A stretch of DNA of 33,149 nucleotides from Fluviibacter sp048859965 (GTDB lineage: Bacteria; Pseudomonadota; Gammaproteobacteria; Burkholderiales; Rhodocyclaceae): assembly GCA_048859965.1 (NCBI GenBank), contig JBLIZO010000078.1, positions 1 through 33,149 on the forward strand, given 5' to 3'. Positions 16,049 to 24,105 of the stretch are shown piece after piece. The notes beneath the pieces are model-generated. The model saw nothing but the letters and a program-made list of their open reading frames with translations. It did not search any database and was not told the origin of the DNA. The number at the start of each line of letters is the position of its first letter. The stretch's first letter is position 1. Position numbers and translations under genes: made by a program.

Positions 16049-18100
16049 TCATATTGATCCCGTCCACTCGATCCGGTTGCGACCATCCTGCTTGGCACGA
16101 TACAGCGCAACATCGGCCAATCGGATCAGTTCAGCCGGGTCTGCACTATCTGTCGGAAAGCGAACAACGCCCATCGACACCGTGGTCGTTGGCAGAATGC
16201 GCCCTTCAAAATTAACCCGCATCTGCTCGATGCTGGCACGCAGCGCCTCAAGCCGTTCGCGCAGAATACTCGAATCCATGCTCGGTAGAATCAATACGAA
16301 CTCTTCACCGCCAAAGCGACAAACGACATCGCTACCACTCCGGAAATGCTTCATTTGATCGGCAATATGTTTCAGCATGGCATCGCCCGCTTCATGCCCA
16401 TAGGTATCGTTCAGTGATTTGAAGTGATCGACATCCAGCATGACGACGGCAATCTCGTGGCTCTGTCGGCGCGCACGATCAATTTCCCGCTCCAGGCTTT
16501 CTTCCATATAGCGGCGATTGTAGAGCCCGGTCAGCGCATCACGAATAGACAGATCACGTAACGAGTTTCTGAGACGCAGGCTGGACAGTGCCAGACTGAG
16601 CGTATCAGCCACCGAGCCAAGCAGCTCGACGCTATGACTGAATACGTTCGCCGTCAGCTTGTTGGTCAGCGGTTGCTCCAGATAAAGATCGCCGATGGTT
16701 TTACCTTGCGCCTGCATCGGAATACACGCATATTCGCCAATACCAGGCACGACATGCCCGCAGCGAACCTCCTGGTCTTCGTGTGCAACGTGGTGTTTCT
16801 GCCCACGACGGTAAGCCCAGCACTGATCCGGGGTAAAAAATTCCGGTGGCTGATGTTGTGTATCCAGCCCACCCCAAGTGCTGACCCGATCCAACTGGGT
16901 TTCCGAATGATTGAGGAGATAGCAGGCCCCGCGCAAGCCGGGGAATAATTCCCCCAGCATCCGGTTCAAAATGGGAAATGCCTCCTCTTCGCGATTGCAG
17001 TTCTGCAGAAGCTGGGTCAGTGTCGCCATGAGGCTCATTTCCCGATTGACCCGCTCCAAAGCCCCCGCTGTGATTTCAATACGCCGCCGCTGGCGCCGAT
17101 CCATCCAGAACGTGAGGAACAACAGGCTTTCTAGAAGAAGCGTGGTCAAAAACAAAATCAACGGTAGACGCGTGAATTCGGCCTGATAAAAATTGGCATT
17201 ACTGGAAAAGCGCGCAGTCCAGCGCACACCGCCAATATCCACAGGTAACTCCCGCACAAACCGGGCATCCGCCAATGGTTCTGCTGTTTCATACAACAGG
17301 TTTCCGGGTGCCGCCGGGCCATCATAGAGTTGTAGTTCAAATAGACGTTTCGGATCTTGGTACAACTGACTCAGCATATCCTGGGCGCGAAACGGACTAT
17401 AAACAAACCCGCGTAGCGCCACCCGCCGTTCTTCAATAGTGCGCAAAGGCCGACCCTTGTCATAGATAGGGACATAAGCCAGAAAGCCGGGCTGTGGTTT
17501 CCCGAGGTTATCCTCCTGGACCAACTGAACTTTCCCGCTCCAGGCCGGGTTCTGGGTATCGGCAGCACGTTGCATGGCCGCATGGCGTACCGGCTCGGCG
17601 TACATATCATAACCAAAGGCGCGCAGATTTCTACCGGAAAACGGTTCCAGATAGATAATGCTGCTGTAAACGTCGCGCACGCCTGGCGGCGAGATGGCGT
17701 AATTGGGAAAACCTTGCGCACGAATCCGTGCCTCATGCGCTTTCTTATCCCTCGCCGGCACGATTTCGGTGTAGCCAACACCCTGAATTCCCGGCAGCGT
17801 CAAATGCAAACGCAACGCCTCGACATACCGTCGCCACTCATCACGACCAACATCGGTACTGGCATTAAACAGGCCTGCCGCACCCAGCAGCACCTGCTCA
17901 TAATCCCGCATTCGATCCAGCAGACGATCACGCTCGACCACAGCCAGTTCGTCAAAGCGCGTGCGCGCATTATCTTCAATGGTGCTACGAACGTGCAGCC
18001 AGATCAGTACCGTGATCAAGACGATCAGACCAAACAGCAGCCAGCCCCACATATCCCGGAGTATCCGTCGGAAGCGCGCTCGCTGCGTTTCAAAACTCAT
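16049..18100 (-). CDS. CHASE-GAF-GGDEF membrane diguanylate cyclase
   Basis: 683 residues. Two membrane segments (about 17-35 and 312-333) bracket a periplasmic CHASE-like sensor (about 70-250; GIQGVGYTEIVP, GYDMYAEPVRHAAMQRA). A helical linker and a GAF-like domain (about 360-500) follow, then a GGDEF domain (about 515-683). The active site is FGGEEF (597-601), and the metal-binding MLDVDHF (Asp556, Asp558) and NDTYGHEAGD are intact, so it should make c-di-GMP from GTP. The allosteric RxxD site is off by one (Arg587 is four, not three, residues before Asp591), so classical product inhibition may be absent. The GAF-like region has several Cys and His but no obvious ligand motif. It is divergent from a GGDEF-EAL gene across 154 bases. 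Confidence 0.92.
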   Translation of the reverse strand: MSFETQRARFRRILRDMWGWLLFGLIVLITVLIWLHVRSTIEDNARTRFDELAVVERDRLLDRMRDYEQVLLGAAGLFNASTDVGRDEWRRYVEALRLHLTLPGIQGVGYTEIVPARDKKAHEARIRAQGFPNYAISPPGVRDVYSSIIYLEPFSGRNLRAFGYDMYAEPVRHAAMQRAADTQNPAWSGKVQLVQEDNLGKPQPGFLAYVPIYDKGRPLRTIEERRVALRGFVYSPFRAQDMLSQLYQDPKRLFELQLYDGPAAPGNLLYETAEPLADARFVRELPVDIGGVRWTARFSSNANFYQAEFTRLPLILFLTTLLLESLLFLTFWMDRRQRRRIEITAGALERVNREMSLMATLTQLLQNCNREEEAFPILNRMLGELFPGLRGACYLLNHSETQLDRVSTWGGLDTQHQPPEFFTPDQCWAYRRGQKHHVAHEDQEVRCGHVVPGIGEYACIPMQAQGKTIGDLYLEQPLTNKLTANVFSHSVELLGSVADTLSLALSSLRLRNSLRDLSIRDALTGLYNRRYMEESLEREIDRARRQSHEIAVVMLDVDHFKSLNDTYGHEAGDAMLKHIADQMKHFRSGSDVVCRFGGEEFVLILPSMDSSILRERLEALRASIEQMRVNFEGRILPTTTVSMGVVRFPTDSADPAELIRLADVALYRAKQDGRNRIEWTGSI

Positions 18101-18148
18101 GATGGCTAACCGTATTCGCTTAGATCAATTTTCATTAAAGCACGAAAA

Positions 18149-18162
18149 CAGTCTCCAGTCTC
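18149..18162. repeat. Tandem 7-base repeat (CAGTCTC twice)
   Basis: Two exact adjacent copies of CAGTCTC in the 154-base divergent region between the two c-di-GMP genes, about 50 bases upstream of the CHASE-GGEEF start. It could be part of a regulator site or chance. Confidence 0.3.
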
Positions 18163-18196
18163 GTCGATCAAGGACGATCAACTCACGAGTTGCACC

Positions 18197-18225
18197 GTGA
18201 CGGTGCGTAAGGTTTGGTCTATGAT
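18197..18225 (+). promoter_or_regulatory. Possible sigma70-type promoter of the GGDEF-EAL gene with overlapping inverted repeat
   Basis: GTGACG (18197-18202, four of six matches to TTGACA), a 17-base spacer, and TATGAT (18220-18225, five of six matches to TATAAT), 29 bases before the GTG start. A perfect inverted repeat GCACCG-TGA-CGGTGC (18192-18206) sits directly on the -35 element and could be an operator. Pattern-based only. Confidence 0.42.
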
Positions 18226-18254
18226 GGAAACACTCACTCCTTCGAGATCGTCGC

Positions 18255-20675
18255 GTGAAATCCATCAGGTATCTGATACTCGCTGTCCTCACTGGCTGCT
18301 GGGCGCTGGCTTCGTGGATGGGTGCAACCTGGTACGCCAGCCACAAGACTGAAACGCTGCTGTCCACCAGTCAGGAGTCGTTGGAGAGCAGTTCGTTGGC
18401 TGCTTTTCAGGCATTTAACGAGCGGCTGAATTTCCTCGCCGCCATCCCCGTGCTTGCCGGACAGTTGCCGACCGTTACACAGGCCGCAGCACGTTACAGC
18501 GGTGACCCGACGGCACCACATGATCGTGCCGATCGCAAAGCTTACTGGCTCAGCCGACCGGATCTTCAGCTATTGAATATGCAACTCGCCGAGCTGGCGA
18601 CATCGCATCATCTTGATTTGGCATTCATTCTCAACGCAGACGGTTACTCCATCGCAGCCAGTAACAGTGAGGCTCCGGCCTCGACCATTGGCATACGCTA
18701 TCAAGATCGCAAGTATTATCAAAAAGCGCTTGCCGGTGACAACACCCAACAGTATGCCGTCGGGCGTACGACGAATATTCCGGGTTTCTTCTACGCCGCA
18801 CCGATCCGCGTCAAGACTGAGATCGTTGGGGTCTTCGCCATCAAGGCCGATATTACGCGCCTCCAGGCGCTACTCTCACCCTACAGCGCATTTCTGACTG
18901 ATAACAACGGCGTCATCGTATTGTCCAGCAACCCCGTCTTGTTAAACAAACGGCTAGACAATCCAGGGTTTCTTGAGCTGAGCGAGGAAGAACGCTTAAG
19001 ACTGTACAGGCAAGCAGATTTTCCGATACTCCAAATCTCCGCCTGGAACAGTAACCCGGACTCACCGTTGCGTCGCGTCCATGATCTCCCCTATCCCGTG
19101 CTGATGGCTGATCGCAGCATGCCTGTTGGCGGGCTCGTTCTGCATAGTTACCAGGGGTTGCCTGAATTGCTCATCATTCAGCACGAACAAGTCGTCTTCG
19201 CCATCATGATGATGCTGTCGGGACTGGCGGTGTTTGGCTTAAGTTATCAACTGATCAAGTATCTGCACAACCTACGCTTGTCAAAAACACATGCAGAAGC
19301 AGAAAGTGAGCGCCTGCATGTGACACTCACCGACCGTGAGCGCGAGATCCGCCGACTGGCTTTTGTGGACACGCTGACCAATCTTCCCAATCGAAATGCC
19401 CTGCGCCAGCAGCTCAATCGCTCGCTCCATGAAGCATCCAGACAGGGGCAATATGGTGCCCTTTTTCTGGTCAATCTCGATGGGTTGAAACTCATTAATG
19501 AGCGGCTCGGCCATGATGTTGGTGACCAGCTTCTGGTCGCTCTGGCCGGACGGCTCTGTGATGCATCCATGCACGACTGCTACGTCGCTCGTCTCGGTGG
19601 CGACGAGTTTATTGCCGTTCACGAAACCGAAGCAATATCCATCGAAGCGGCGATTGAGGCCGCCAACCGGTTTGGCAATCGTCTGCTGGATCGAATCACC
19701 GCACCCTATCTCATTCACGACCATACCATCCATCTGACCGCAAGCGTCAGTGTGACGCTGTTCGGCCCAGGTTTATCAAACACGCTAGACACGCTGCACA
19801 AGGAGGTCGATGCCGCCATGTACGAAGCCAAGCACAGTCAACGCGGCGGCATCCATTTCTTTGACGAACAGGTACGCAAAGCACTGGAAAGACGCGCTGA
19901 ACTGGCTGACCGTTTGCTCAACGCGTTACGGAATGACCGTTTCGAGCAGGTGTACCAACCCCAGATCGACGCACAAGGACGCGTCGCGGGTGTCGAAGCC
20001 CTCATTCGCTGGCAGGATGACGTACTGGGTCAGGTTTCGCCGGCTGTTTTTATTCCGTTGGCTGAATCACTGCATATCATTGCCGACATCGACCGCTGGG
20101 TGCTGAATCGTGTCTGCCGTACTGCAGGTGCCTGGCAATCAGACCCGGTCTTGAAGCAGGTACCGATCTCGGTCAACGTCAGCGGCGAGTTTTTCAGCAG
20201 CAAGAGCTTTATCGATGACGTTACCACCCACATGGCGACACATGGCGTGCAGCCGGAACAGCTGATGATCGAACTGACGGAGGGGACCCTGATCGCCGAA
20301 TCAGAACAGAATCAGCAAACGATCACGGCACTGCATCGCCAGGGCATCAAGGTCGCGATCGATGATTTTGGCACCGGAAATTCCTCACTCTCCTATATGC
20401 GCCGCTTCAGCGTGGACCAGTTAAAGATCGATCAGAGTTTTGTCCGAGACATGATGAACGACGAACGCAGCTTTGCGGTTGTGGAGTTCATTATCAGGCT
20501 GGCCCGTTCCCTCAAATACCATACGCTGGCGGAAGGTGTCGAAACAACGGCGCAACACGAGACGCTGGTGACCATGGGCTGCACCCTCTTCCAGGGCTAT
20601 CTGTTCAGTAAACCGTTGGCTCAAACTGAGTGCGAAGCGTACATTCAGGCCCGCACTGTGGCACAACGCGAATAA
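18255..20675 (+). CDS. Membrane sensor GGDEF-EAL protein, probable c-di-GMP phosphodiesterase
   Basis: 806 residues. Membrane segments near 4-26 and 313-335 enclose a periplasmic Cache-like sensor (about 35-300; YQDRKYYQKALAGD, GVFAIKADITRL). A GGDEF domain (about 365-540) and an EAL domain (about 550-800) follow. The EAL residues needed for c-di-GMP hydrolysis are present: EALIRW (581-586), Asn641, Glu674, DDFGTG (703-708), Lys724, Glu760 in AEGVET, and QGYLFSKPL. The GGDEF motif is intact (448-452), but the metal-binding Asp of the DxD pair is Asn407 (NLDGLK) and no RxxD I-site is seen. That domain is therefore probably regulatory rather than catalytic. The start is GTG at 18255 (MKSIRYLILAVL); no in-frame ATG gives a better signal anchor. 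Confidence 0.92.
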   Translation: MKSIRYLILAVLTGCWALASWMGATWYASHKTETLLSTSQESLESSSLAAFQAFNERLNFLAAIPVLAGQLPTVTQAAARYSGDPTAPHDRADRKAYWLSRPDLQLLNMQLAELATSHHLDLAFILNADGYSIAASNSEAPASTIGIRYQDRKYYQKALAGDNTQQYAVGRTTNIPGFFYAAPIRVKTEIVGVFAIKADITRLQALLSPYSAFLTDNNGVIVLSSNPVLLNKRLDNPGFLELSEEERLRLYRQADFPILQISAWNSNPDSPLRRVHDLPYPVLMADRSMPVGGLVLHSYQGLPELLIIQHEQVVFAIMMMLSGLAVFGLSYQLIKYLHNLRLSKTHAEAESERLHVTLTDREREIRRLAFVDTLTNLPNRNALRQQLNRSLHEASRQGQYGALFLVNLDGLKLINERLGHDVGDQLLVALAGRLCDASMHDCYVARLGGDEFIAVHETEAISIEAAIEAANRFGNRLLDRITAPYLIHDHTIHLTASVSVTLFGPGLSNTLDTLHKEVDAAMYEAKHSQRGGIHFFDEQVRKALERRAELADRLLNALRNDRFEQVYQPQIDAQGRVAGVEALIRWQDDVLGQVSPAVFIPLAESLHIIADIDRWVLNRVCRTAGAWQSDPVLKQVPISVNVSGEFFSSKSFIDDVTTHMATHGVQPEQLMIELTEGTLIAESEQNQQTITALHRQGIKVAIDDFGTGNSSLSYMRRFSVDQLKIDQSFVRDMMNDERSFAVVEFIIRLARSLKYHTLAEGVETTAQHETLVTMGCTLFQGYLFSKPLAQTECEAYIQARTVAQRE

Positions 20676-20695
20676 CCCCCCACCCCGCGTTTTTC

Positions 20696-21844
20696 TTAAT
20701 GAACGCCCAATGATCGCAATGCCTTCGCGCACACCGTCGCCGGGTTGTCTTCCGCACTGACTGTAATACCGAGGTTATGCAAACTGCCATCGTTCAGGCT
20801 GTAAATCCAGCCGTGAATGGTGAATTTCTGACCACGCTGCCAGGCATCCCGTACGACCACCGAACTGCACAGATTCATGACCTGTTCGATGACATTGAGT
20901 TCGCAGAGCTTGTCATGTCGCGCGTGCTCGGGTAGTGCATCGAGATGCGGCCGATACTTGGCATGTACATCCTGAATATGCTGCAGCCAGAGATCTGCCA
21001 GGCCGACGCGCGTCTGCGTCAGTGCCGCACCAATGCCGCCACAGCCATAATGCCCTACCACCATGATGTGCTTGACCTTGAGCACGTCAATGGCAAACTG
21101 CGTCACCGATAGGCAATTAAGATCCGTATGAATCACCAGATTGGCGATATTGCGATGTACGAATACTTCACCAGGCAAAAGGCCGACGATCTGGTTGGCC
21201 GGGACACGCGAATCCGAGCACCCGATCCACAGGTACTCGGGCAATTGCAGTTTGGAGAGTTTCTCAAAATATTCCGGGTCAACCTGAGTCATCTGCCGGG
21301 CCCAAGCCGCATTAAAGTCGAACAGATGGCTCAGCTCGTCGTTATGACCATCATTGTCTGTCCAGTTTTCCAGGTCCAGCGCCAAGAATTGCGTGCCTTC
21401 AGCAGGCGCCTGATAATAGGCTGGCGCCTCCTGAAAGCCCAACTCACGATAGAGCTTGATGGCGATGCGCATGCTCGGAATGGTATCGAGCATGATTTTG
21501 AGATAACCGAACTTGCGCGCGGTCTGGATGGCGTGAATGACCAGTTCATGCCCTACCCCATGACCACGAAACTCCGGCGAGACATAAAGCCGCTTGAGTT
21601 CGCAAATCGTTTCCGATAACGGACGGACACCGACACAGCCTGCGGGCCTGCCGTCCAATTCAGCATAAATCAGCGCACCGCGCGGCGCAGCGTAATCACC
21701 CGGCAGCTCCGCCATTTCCTTGTCGATATCCTGGAAACTCGTATCGACACCGAGGCCGGCCAGGTATTCGCGGAAAAAACCCCGCACAAATTCCAAGGGT
21801 TGCGGGTCTTCCGCCGTCAAAAAATACAGTGTGGCTTTACTCAT
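20696..21844 (-). CDS. GNAT acetyltransferase fused to beta-carbonic anhydrase
   Basis: 382 residues in two parts. Residues 1-160 are a GNAT N-acetyltransferase: ELKRLYVSPEFRGHGVGHEL holds the acetyl-CoA pyrophosphate loop (Arg93-Gly98), and AIKLYRELGFQEAPAYY is the usual closing motif. Residues about 170-382 are a complete beta-carbonic anhydrase of the E. coli Can class, converting CO2 and bicarbonate. Its zinc ligands are Cys209 and Asp211 (CSDSR), His265 and Cys268 (GHYGCGG), and Tyr348 (HGWIYSLNDG) is kept. I start at ATG 21844 (MSKATLYF), where GNAT homology begins; the frame is open further upstream without a good start. No frameshift lies at the junction, so this is a true fusion. It is cytoplasmic, with no signal peptide. 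Confidence 0.92.
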   Translation of the reverse strand: MSKATLYFLTAEDPQPLEFVRGFFREYLAGLGVDTSFQDIDKEMAELPGDYAAPRGALIYAELDGRPAGCVGVRPLSETICELKRLYVSPEFRGHGVGHELVIHAIQTARKFGYLKIMLDTIPSMRIAIKLYRELGFQEAPAYYQAPAEGTQFLALDLENWTDNDGHNDELSHLFDFNAAWARQMTQVDPEYFEKLSKLQLPEYLWIGCSDSRVPANQIVGLLPGEVFVHRNIANLVIHTDLNCLSVTQFAIDVLKVKHIMVVGHYGCGGIGAALTQTRVGLADLWLQHIQDVHAKYRPHLDALPEHARHDKLCELNVIEQVMNLCSSVVVRDAWQRGQKFTIHGWIYSLNDGSLHNLGITVSAEDNPATVCAKALRSLGVH

Positions 21845-21875
21845 GCCGCTATTATCCGTCACAAATACGGCTTCG

Positions 21876-21890
21876 TCATGACACTGCCAT
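21876..21890 (-). other. Four-codon open frame with strong ribosome binding site, possible leader
   Basis: Minus-strand ATG at 21890 is preceded five bases upstream by GGAGG (complement of 21896-21900) and reads Met-Ala-Val-Ser-stop. It ends 31 bases before the start of the GNAT-carbonic anhydrase gene, which itself has only a weak ribosome binding site. It may be a translational leader, or coincidence. Confidence 0.25.
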
Positions 21891-21981
21891 GAAATCCTCC
21901 TACATCGGCATACCACCAAAGCGGTATCCCCATGACACGGGATGTCGCCTATGATTGCCAGATTGACTATCAGACCTCTGG

Positions 21982-22653
21982 ATGCGCAACGTGCAAACCC
22001 TGGACCGACTGTTTAAGCAGAATAGAGCCTGGTCTCAACGTTTGCTGGAAAAAGACCCTGATTTTTTTGATCGTATGGCTACAGCACAGCAGCCGGAGTA
22101 CCTGTGGATCGGGTGCTCGGATTCACGTGTCCCGGCCAATCAGATTATGGGCCTGGAGCCGGGCGAGGTATTCGTCCACCGTAATGTCGCGAATGTGGTT
22201 GCGCACAGTGACCTGAATTGCCTGTCAGTGGTTCAGTTCGCCGTTCAGGTCTTACGGGTCAAGCAGATCCTGGTCGTGGGCCATTATGGCTGCGGCGGCG
22301 TCAAGGCCGCTCTGGACAATATGCGCATCGGCTTGGCTGACAACTGGCTGCGTCACATCCATGACGTGAAACAGAAACATGCAGCGCTGCTCGAAGCGGC
22401 ACCACCCAACAGGCGGCATGATCTTCTGTGCGAACTGAATGTCATTGAACAGGCATTTAATCTCGTGCACTCCACCGTGCTTTACGATGCATGGTCACGT
22501 GGTCAGGAACTTTTCGTGCACGGCCTCATTTTTGGACTGGAAGACGGCCTGGTCAGAAACCTCAATATCTCCATGCACAGTATCAATGCCATCGCGCCGA
22601 CCTATGCCAACGCCATTGAGCAGTTACGGCGCAATCATCAACAGAACAGCTGA
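21982..22653 (+). CDS. can: Beta-carbonic anhydrase
   Basis: 223-residue cytoplasmic zinc enzyme interconverting CO2 and bicarbonate. It reads like E. coli Can throughout: LDRLFKQNRAWSQRLLEKDPDFFDRMATAQ, then CSDSR (Cys45, Asp47, Arg49), FVHRNVANVV, GHYGCGG (His101, Cys104) and CELNVIEQAFNL. The Tyr that follows HGW in many type II enzymes is Phe here (HGLIFGLEDG), which may alter the non-catalytic bicarbonate site. It is divergent from, and clearly paralogous to, the carbonic anhydrase half of the fusion gene 137 bases away. A DUF59 gene begins five bases after its stop and a membrane protein gene follows, so all three probably form an operon. A GTG at 21991 is an alternative start. Confidence 0.95.
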   Translation: MRNVQTLDRLFKQNRAWSQRLLEKDPDFFDRMATAQQPEYLWIGCSDSRVPANQIMGLEPGEVFVHRNVANVVAHSDLNCLSVVQFAVQVLRVKQILVVGHYGCGGVKAALDNMRIGLADNWLRHIHDVKQKHAALLEAAPPNRRHDLLCELNVIEQAFNLVHSTVLYDAWSRGQELFVHGLIFGLEDGLVRNLNISMHSINAIAPTYANAIEQLRRNHQQNS

Positions 22654-22658
22654 CGACC

Positions 22659-22997
22659 ATGACGGCGCGACCGACTCAACCTGCATCGTTCAACCCACCG
22701 CCGACTGAGCAGGACATCCGAACGTTGCTGACCGGGATTATCGACCCGGAAACCGGCATCAACATCCTCGACATGGGTCTGATCTACGAGATTCTGATTG
22801 CGCCTGGTCAGATTCATATCCACATGACCACCACATCCCCCGCCTGTCCGGTCGGCGCCATGCTGACCGACGAGATCAGAGCGACACTCGTCCGGAAATA
22901 CTCGGCAACACTGTGTATCAACATTGAACTTACCTATGACCCACCCTGGGAACCGTCTATGATGTCTGATGCTGCCCGCCGCCAATTCGGCTGGTGA
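22659..22997 (+). CDS. DUF59 (MIP18-type) metal-sulfur cluster assembly factor
   Basis: 112-residue soluble protein. The core starts at EQDIRTLLTGIIDPETGINILDMGLIYEI, the standard opening of the DUF59/MIP18 family that includes PaaD and SufT. It contains the conserved cysteine in TTTSPACPVGAML (Cys63), where family members handle iron-sulfur intermediates. The C-terminal SATLCINIELTYDPPWEPSMMSDAARRQFGW is the usual DPPW-W-x-MSDEAR-like tail of the bacterial subgroup. It lies five bases after the carbonic anhydrase gene and 16 before a membrane protein gene, near the iron-sulfur-rich nar operon. A role in maturation or repair of respiratory iron-sulfur or heme proteins is likely but inferred. 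Confidence 0.9.
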   Translation: MTARPTQPASFNPPPTEQDIRTLLTGIIDPETGINILDMGLIYEILIAPGQIHIHMTTTSPACPVGAMLTDEIRATLVRKYSATLCINIELTYDPPWEPSMMSDAARRQFGW

Positions 22998-23013
22998 TAG
23001 CGGGTAGCTCAAC

Positions 23014-24105
23014 ATGGTGCCGAGGCATTTACTCTCCCGATTGCCGCTTCTGCTACCAGCAATCCTCTGTCTGGCGATCGGCGTTTTGACTGGACTGACG
23101 CGCGCCGGTATCGACATGACCGAACTGCTGGCAACACGCAGCGCCTGGCATAGCATTTTGATGATCTCAGGATTCTTCGGCACGGTCATTGGTCTGGAAC
23201 GCGCCGTTGCCAGCAATCAACGATGGGCCTTTCTCGCCCCGATGCTCAGCGCACTGGGCGGATTGTTGCTTCTATCCGACACCACTGCGTCGCTGTCACC
23301 GTTCTTCTTTGTTCTGGCGAGTGCCATCTTTTGCAGTGCGAGCACGCTGCTTACACTGAAACAACCTGCTCTGCACGCATGGATTTTGCTGCTCGGCGCG
23401 ATGCTGTGGCTGATGGGCAATGTCGCCTGGGTAGTCAACGGGTCTTCGTGGATCAGCATTCCCTTCGGACTCAGTTTCCTGATCCTGACGATTGCGGCTG
23501 AACGACTTGAGCTGACACGATTCCTGCCGCCACGGCCCTATGCCAAGGTACTATTTATTCTGATTATTGGCGTCATTCTTATCGGCACAGTATGTTCGGC
23601 GCTCAGCGTGTTTGACGATAATGCCTGGCTCGGCTGGGGTTACGCCCTACTGGCGCTCTGGTTGTTGAATTTCGATGTCGCCAAACGCACCATCCGTCAG
23701 CAAGGCGTCACACGCTTTCTGGCCATCTGCCTGCTCAGCGGTTATGCCTGGCTCCTGGTTGGTGGCGTCTTGCTAACCCACCTGCCTGATTTAGGTCTGT
23801 TTGAGCGCGATGCCGGTATTCACGCCATTGCCCTTGGCTTCATCTTTGCCATGGTGATTGGTCACGCACCTGTTATCTTCCCTGCAGTCATGCGAATCGC
23901 TATTCCGTTCTCGGCGCTCTTTTATCTACCGTGGCTGCTGATTCAGATAGGGATGAGCCTTCGCTTCGGTGCCGCCCTGCTCTCTCATACAGTGCTTCGG
24001 GAGGCAGGCGCCCTCATCAACGCACTGGCCGTTTTAAGCTTCCTGCTATGCCTGGTGATTCAGGTCATTCGAGGTTTCAGAGCGCAAAGAATACCGTCGC
24101 TATAG
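23014..24105 (+). CDS. Polytopic membrane protein, possibly NnrS-like
   Basis: 363 residues with about ten hydrophobic segments and no signal peptide. AWHSILMISGFFGTVIGLERAVAS (about 44-67) and GIHAIALGFIFAMVIGHAPVIFPAV (near 270-295) are conserved-looking. The second places His residues in or beside membrane segments, as in the heme-copper protein NnrS of the nitric oxide response in denitrifiers. AERLELTRFLPPRP is a striking cytoplasmic loop. I am not certain of the NnrS relation; the gene could belong to a separate uncharacterised denitrifier membrane family. It follows the DUF59 gene by 16 bases and overlaps by six bases the end of the convergent four-cysteine gene. Confidence 0.55.
   Translation: MVPRHLLSRLPLLLPAILCLAIGVLTGLTRAGIDMTELLATRSAWHSILMISGFFGTVIGLERAVASNQRWAFLAPMLSALGGLLLLSDTTASLSPFFFVLASAIFCSASTLLTLKQPALHAWILLLGAMLWLMGNVAWVVNGSSWISIPFGLSFLILTIAAERLELTRFLPPRPYAKVLFILIIGVILIGTVCSALSVFDDNAWLGWGYALLALWLLNFDVAKRTIRQQGVTRFLAICLLSGYAWLLVGGVLLTHLPDLGLFERDAGIHAIALGFIFAMVIGHAPVIFPAVMRIAIPFSALFYLPWLLIQIGMSLRFGAALLSHTVLREAGALINALAVLSFLLCLVIQVIRGFRAQRIPSL

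Noticed and set aside
21845..21919. N-terminal extension of the GNAT-carbonic anhydrase gene to 21919
   Set aside because: It would need a TTG start and adds Cys/Arg-rich residues unlike any GNAT N-terminus; ATG 21844 fits the domain start.
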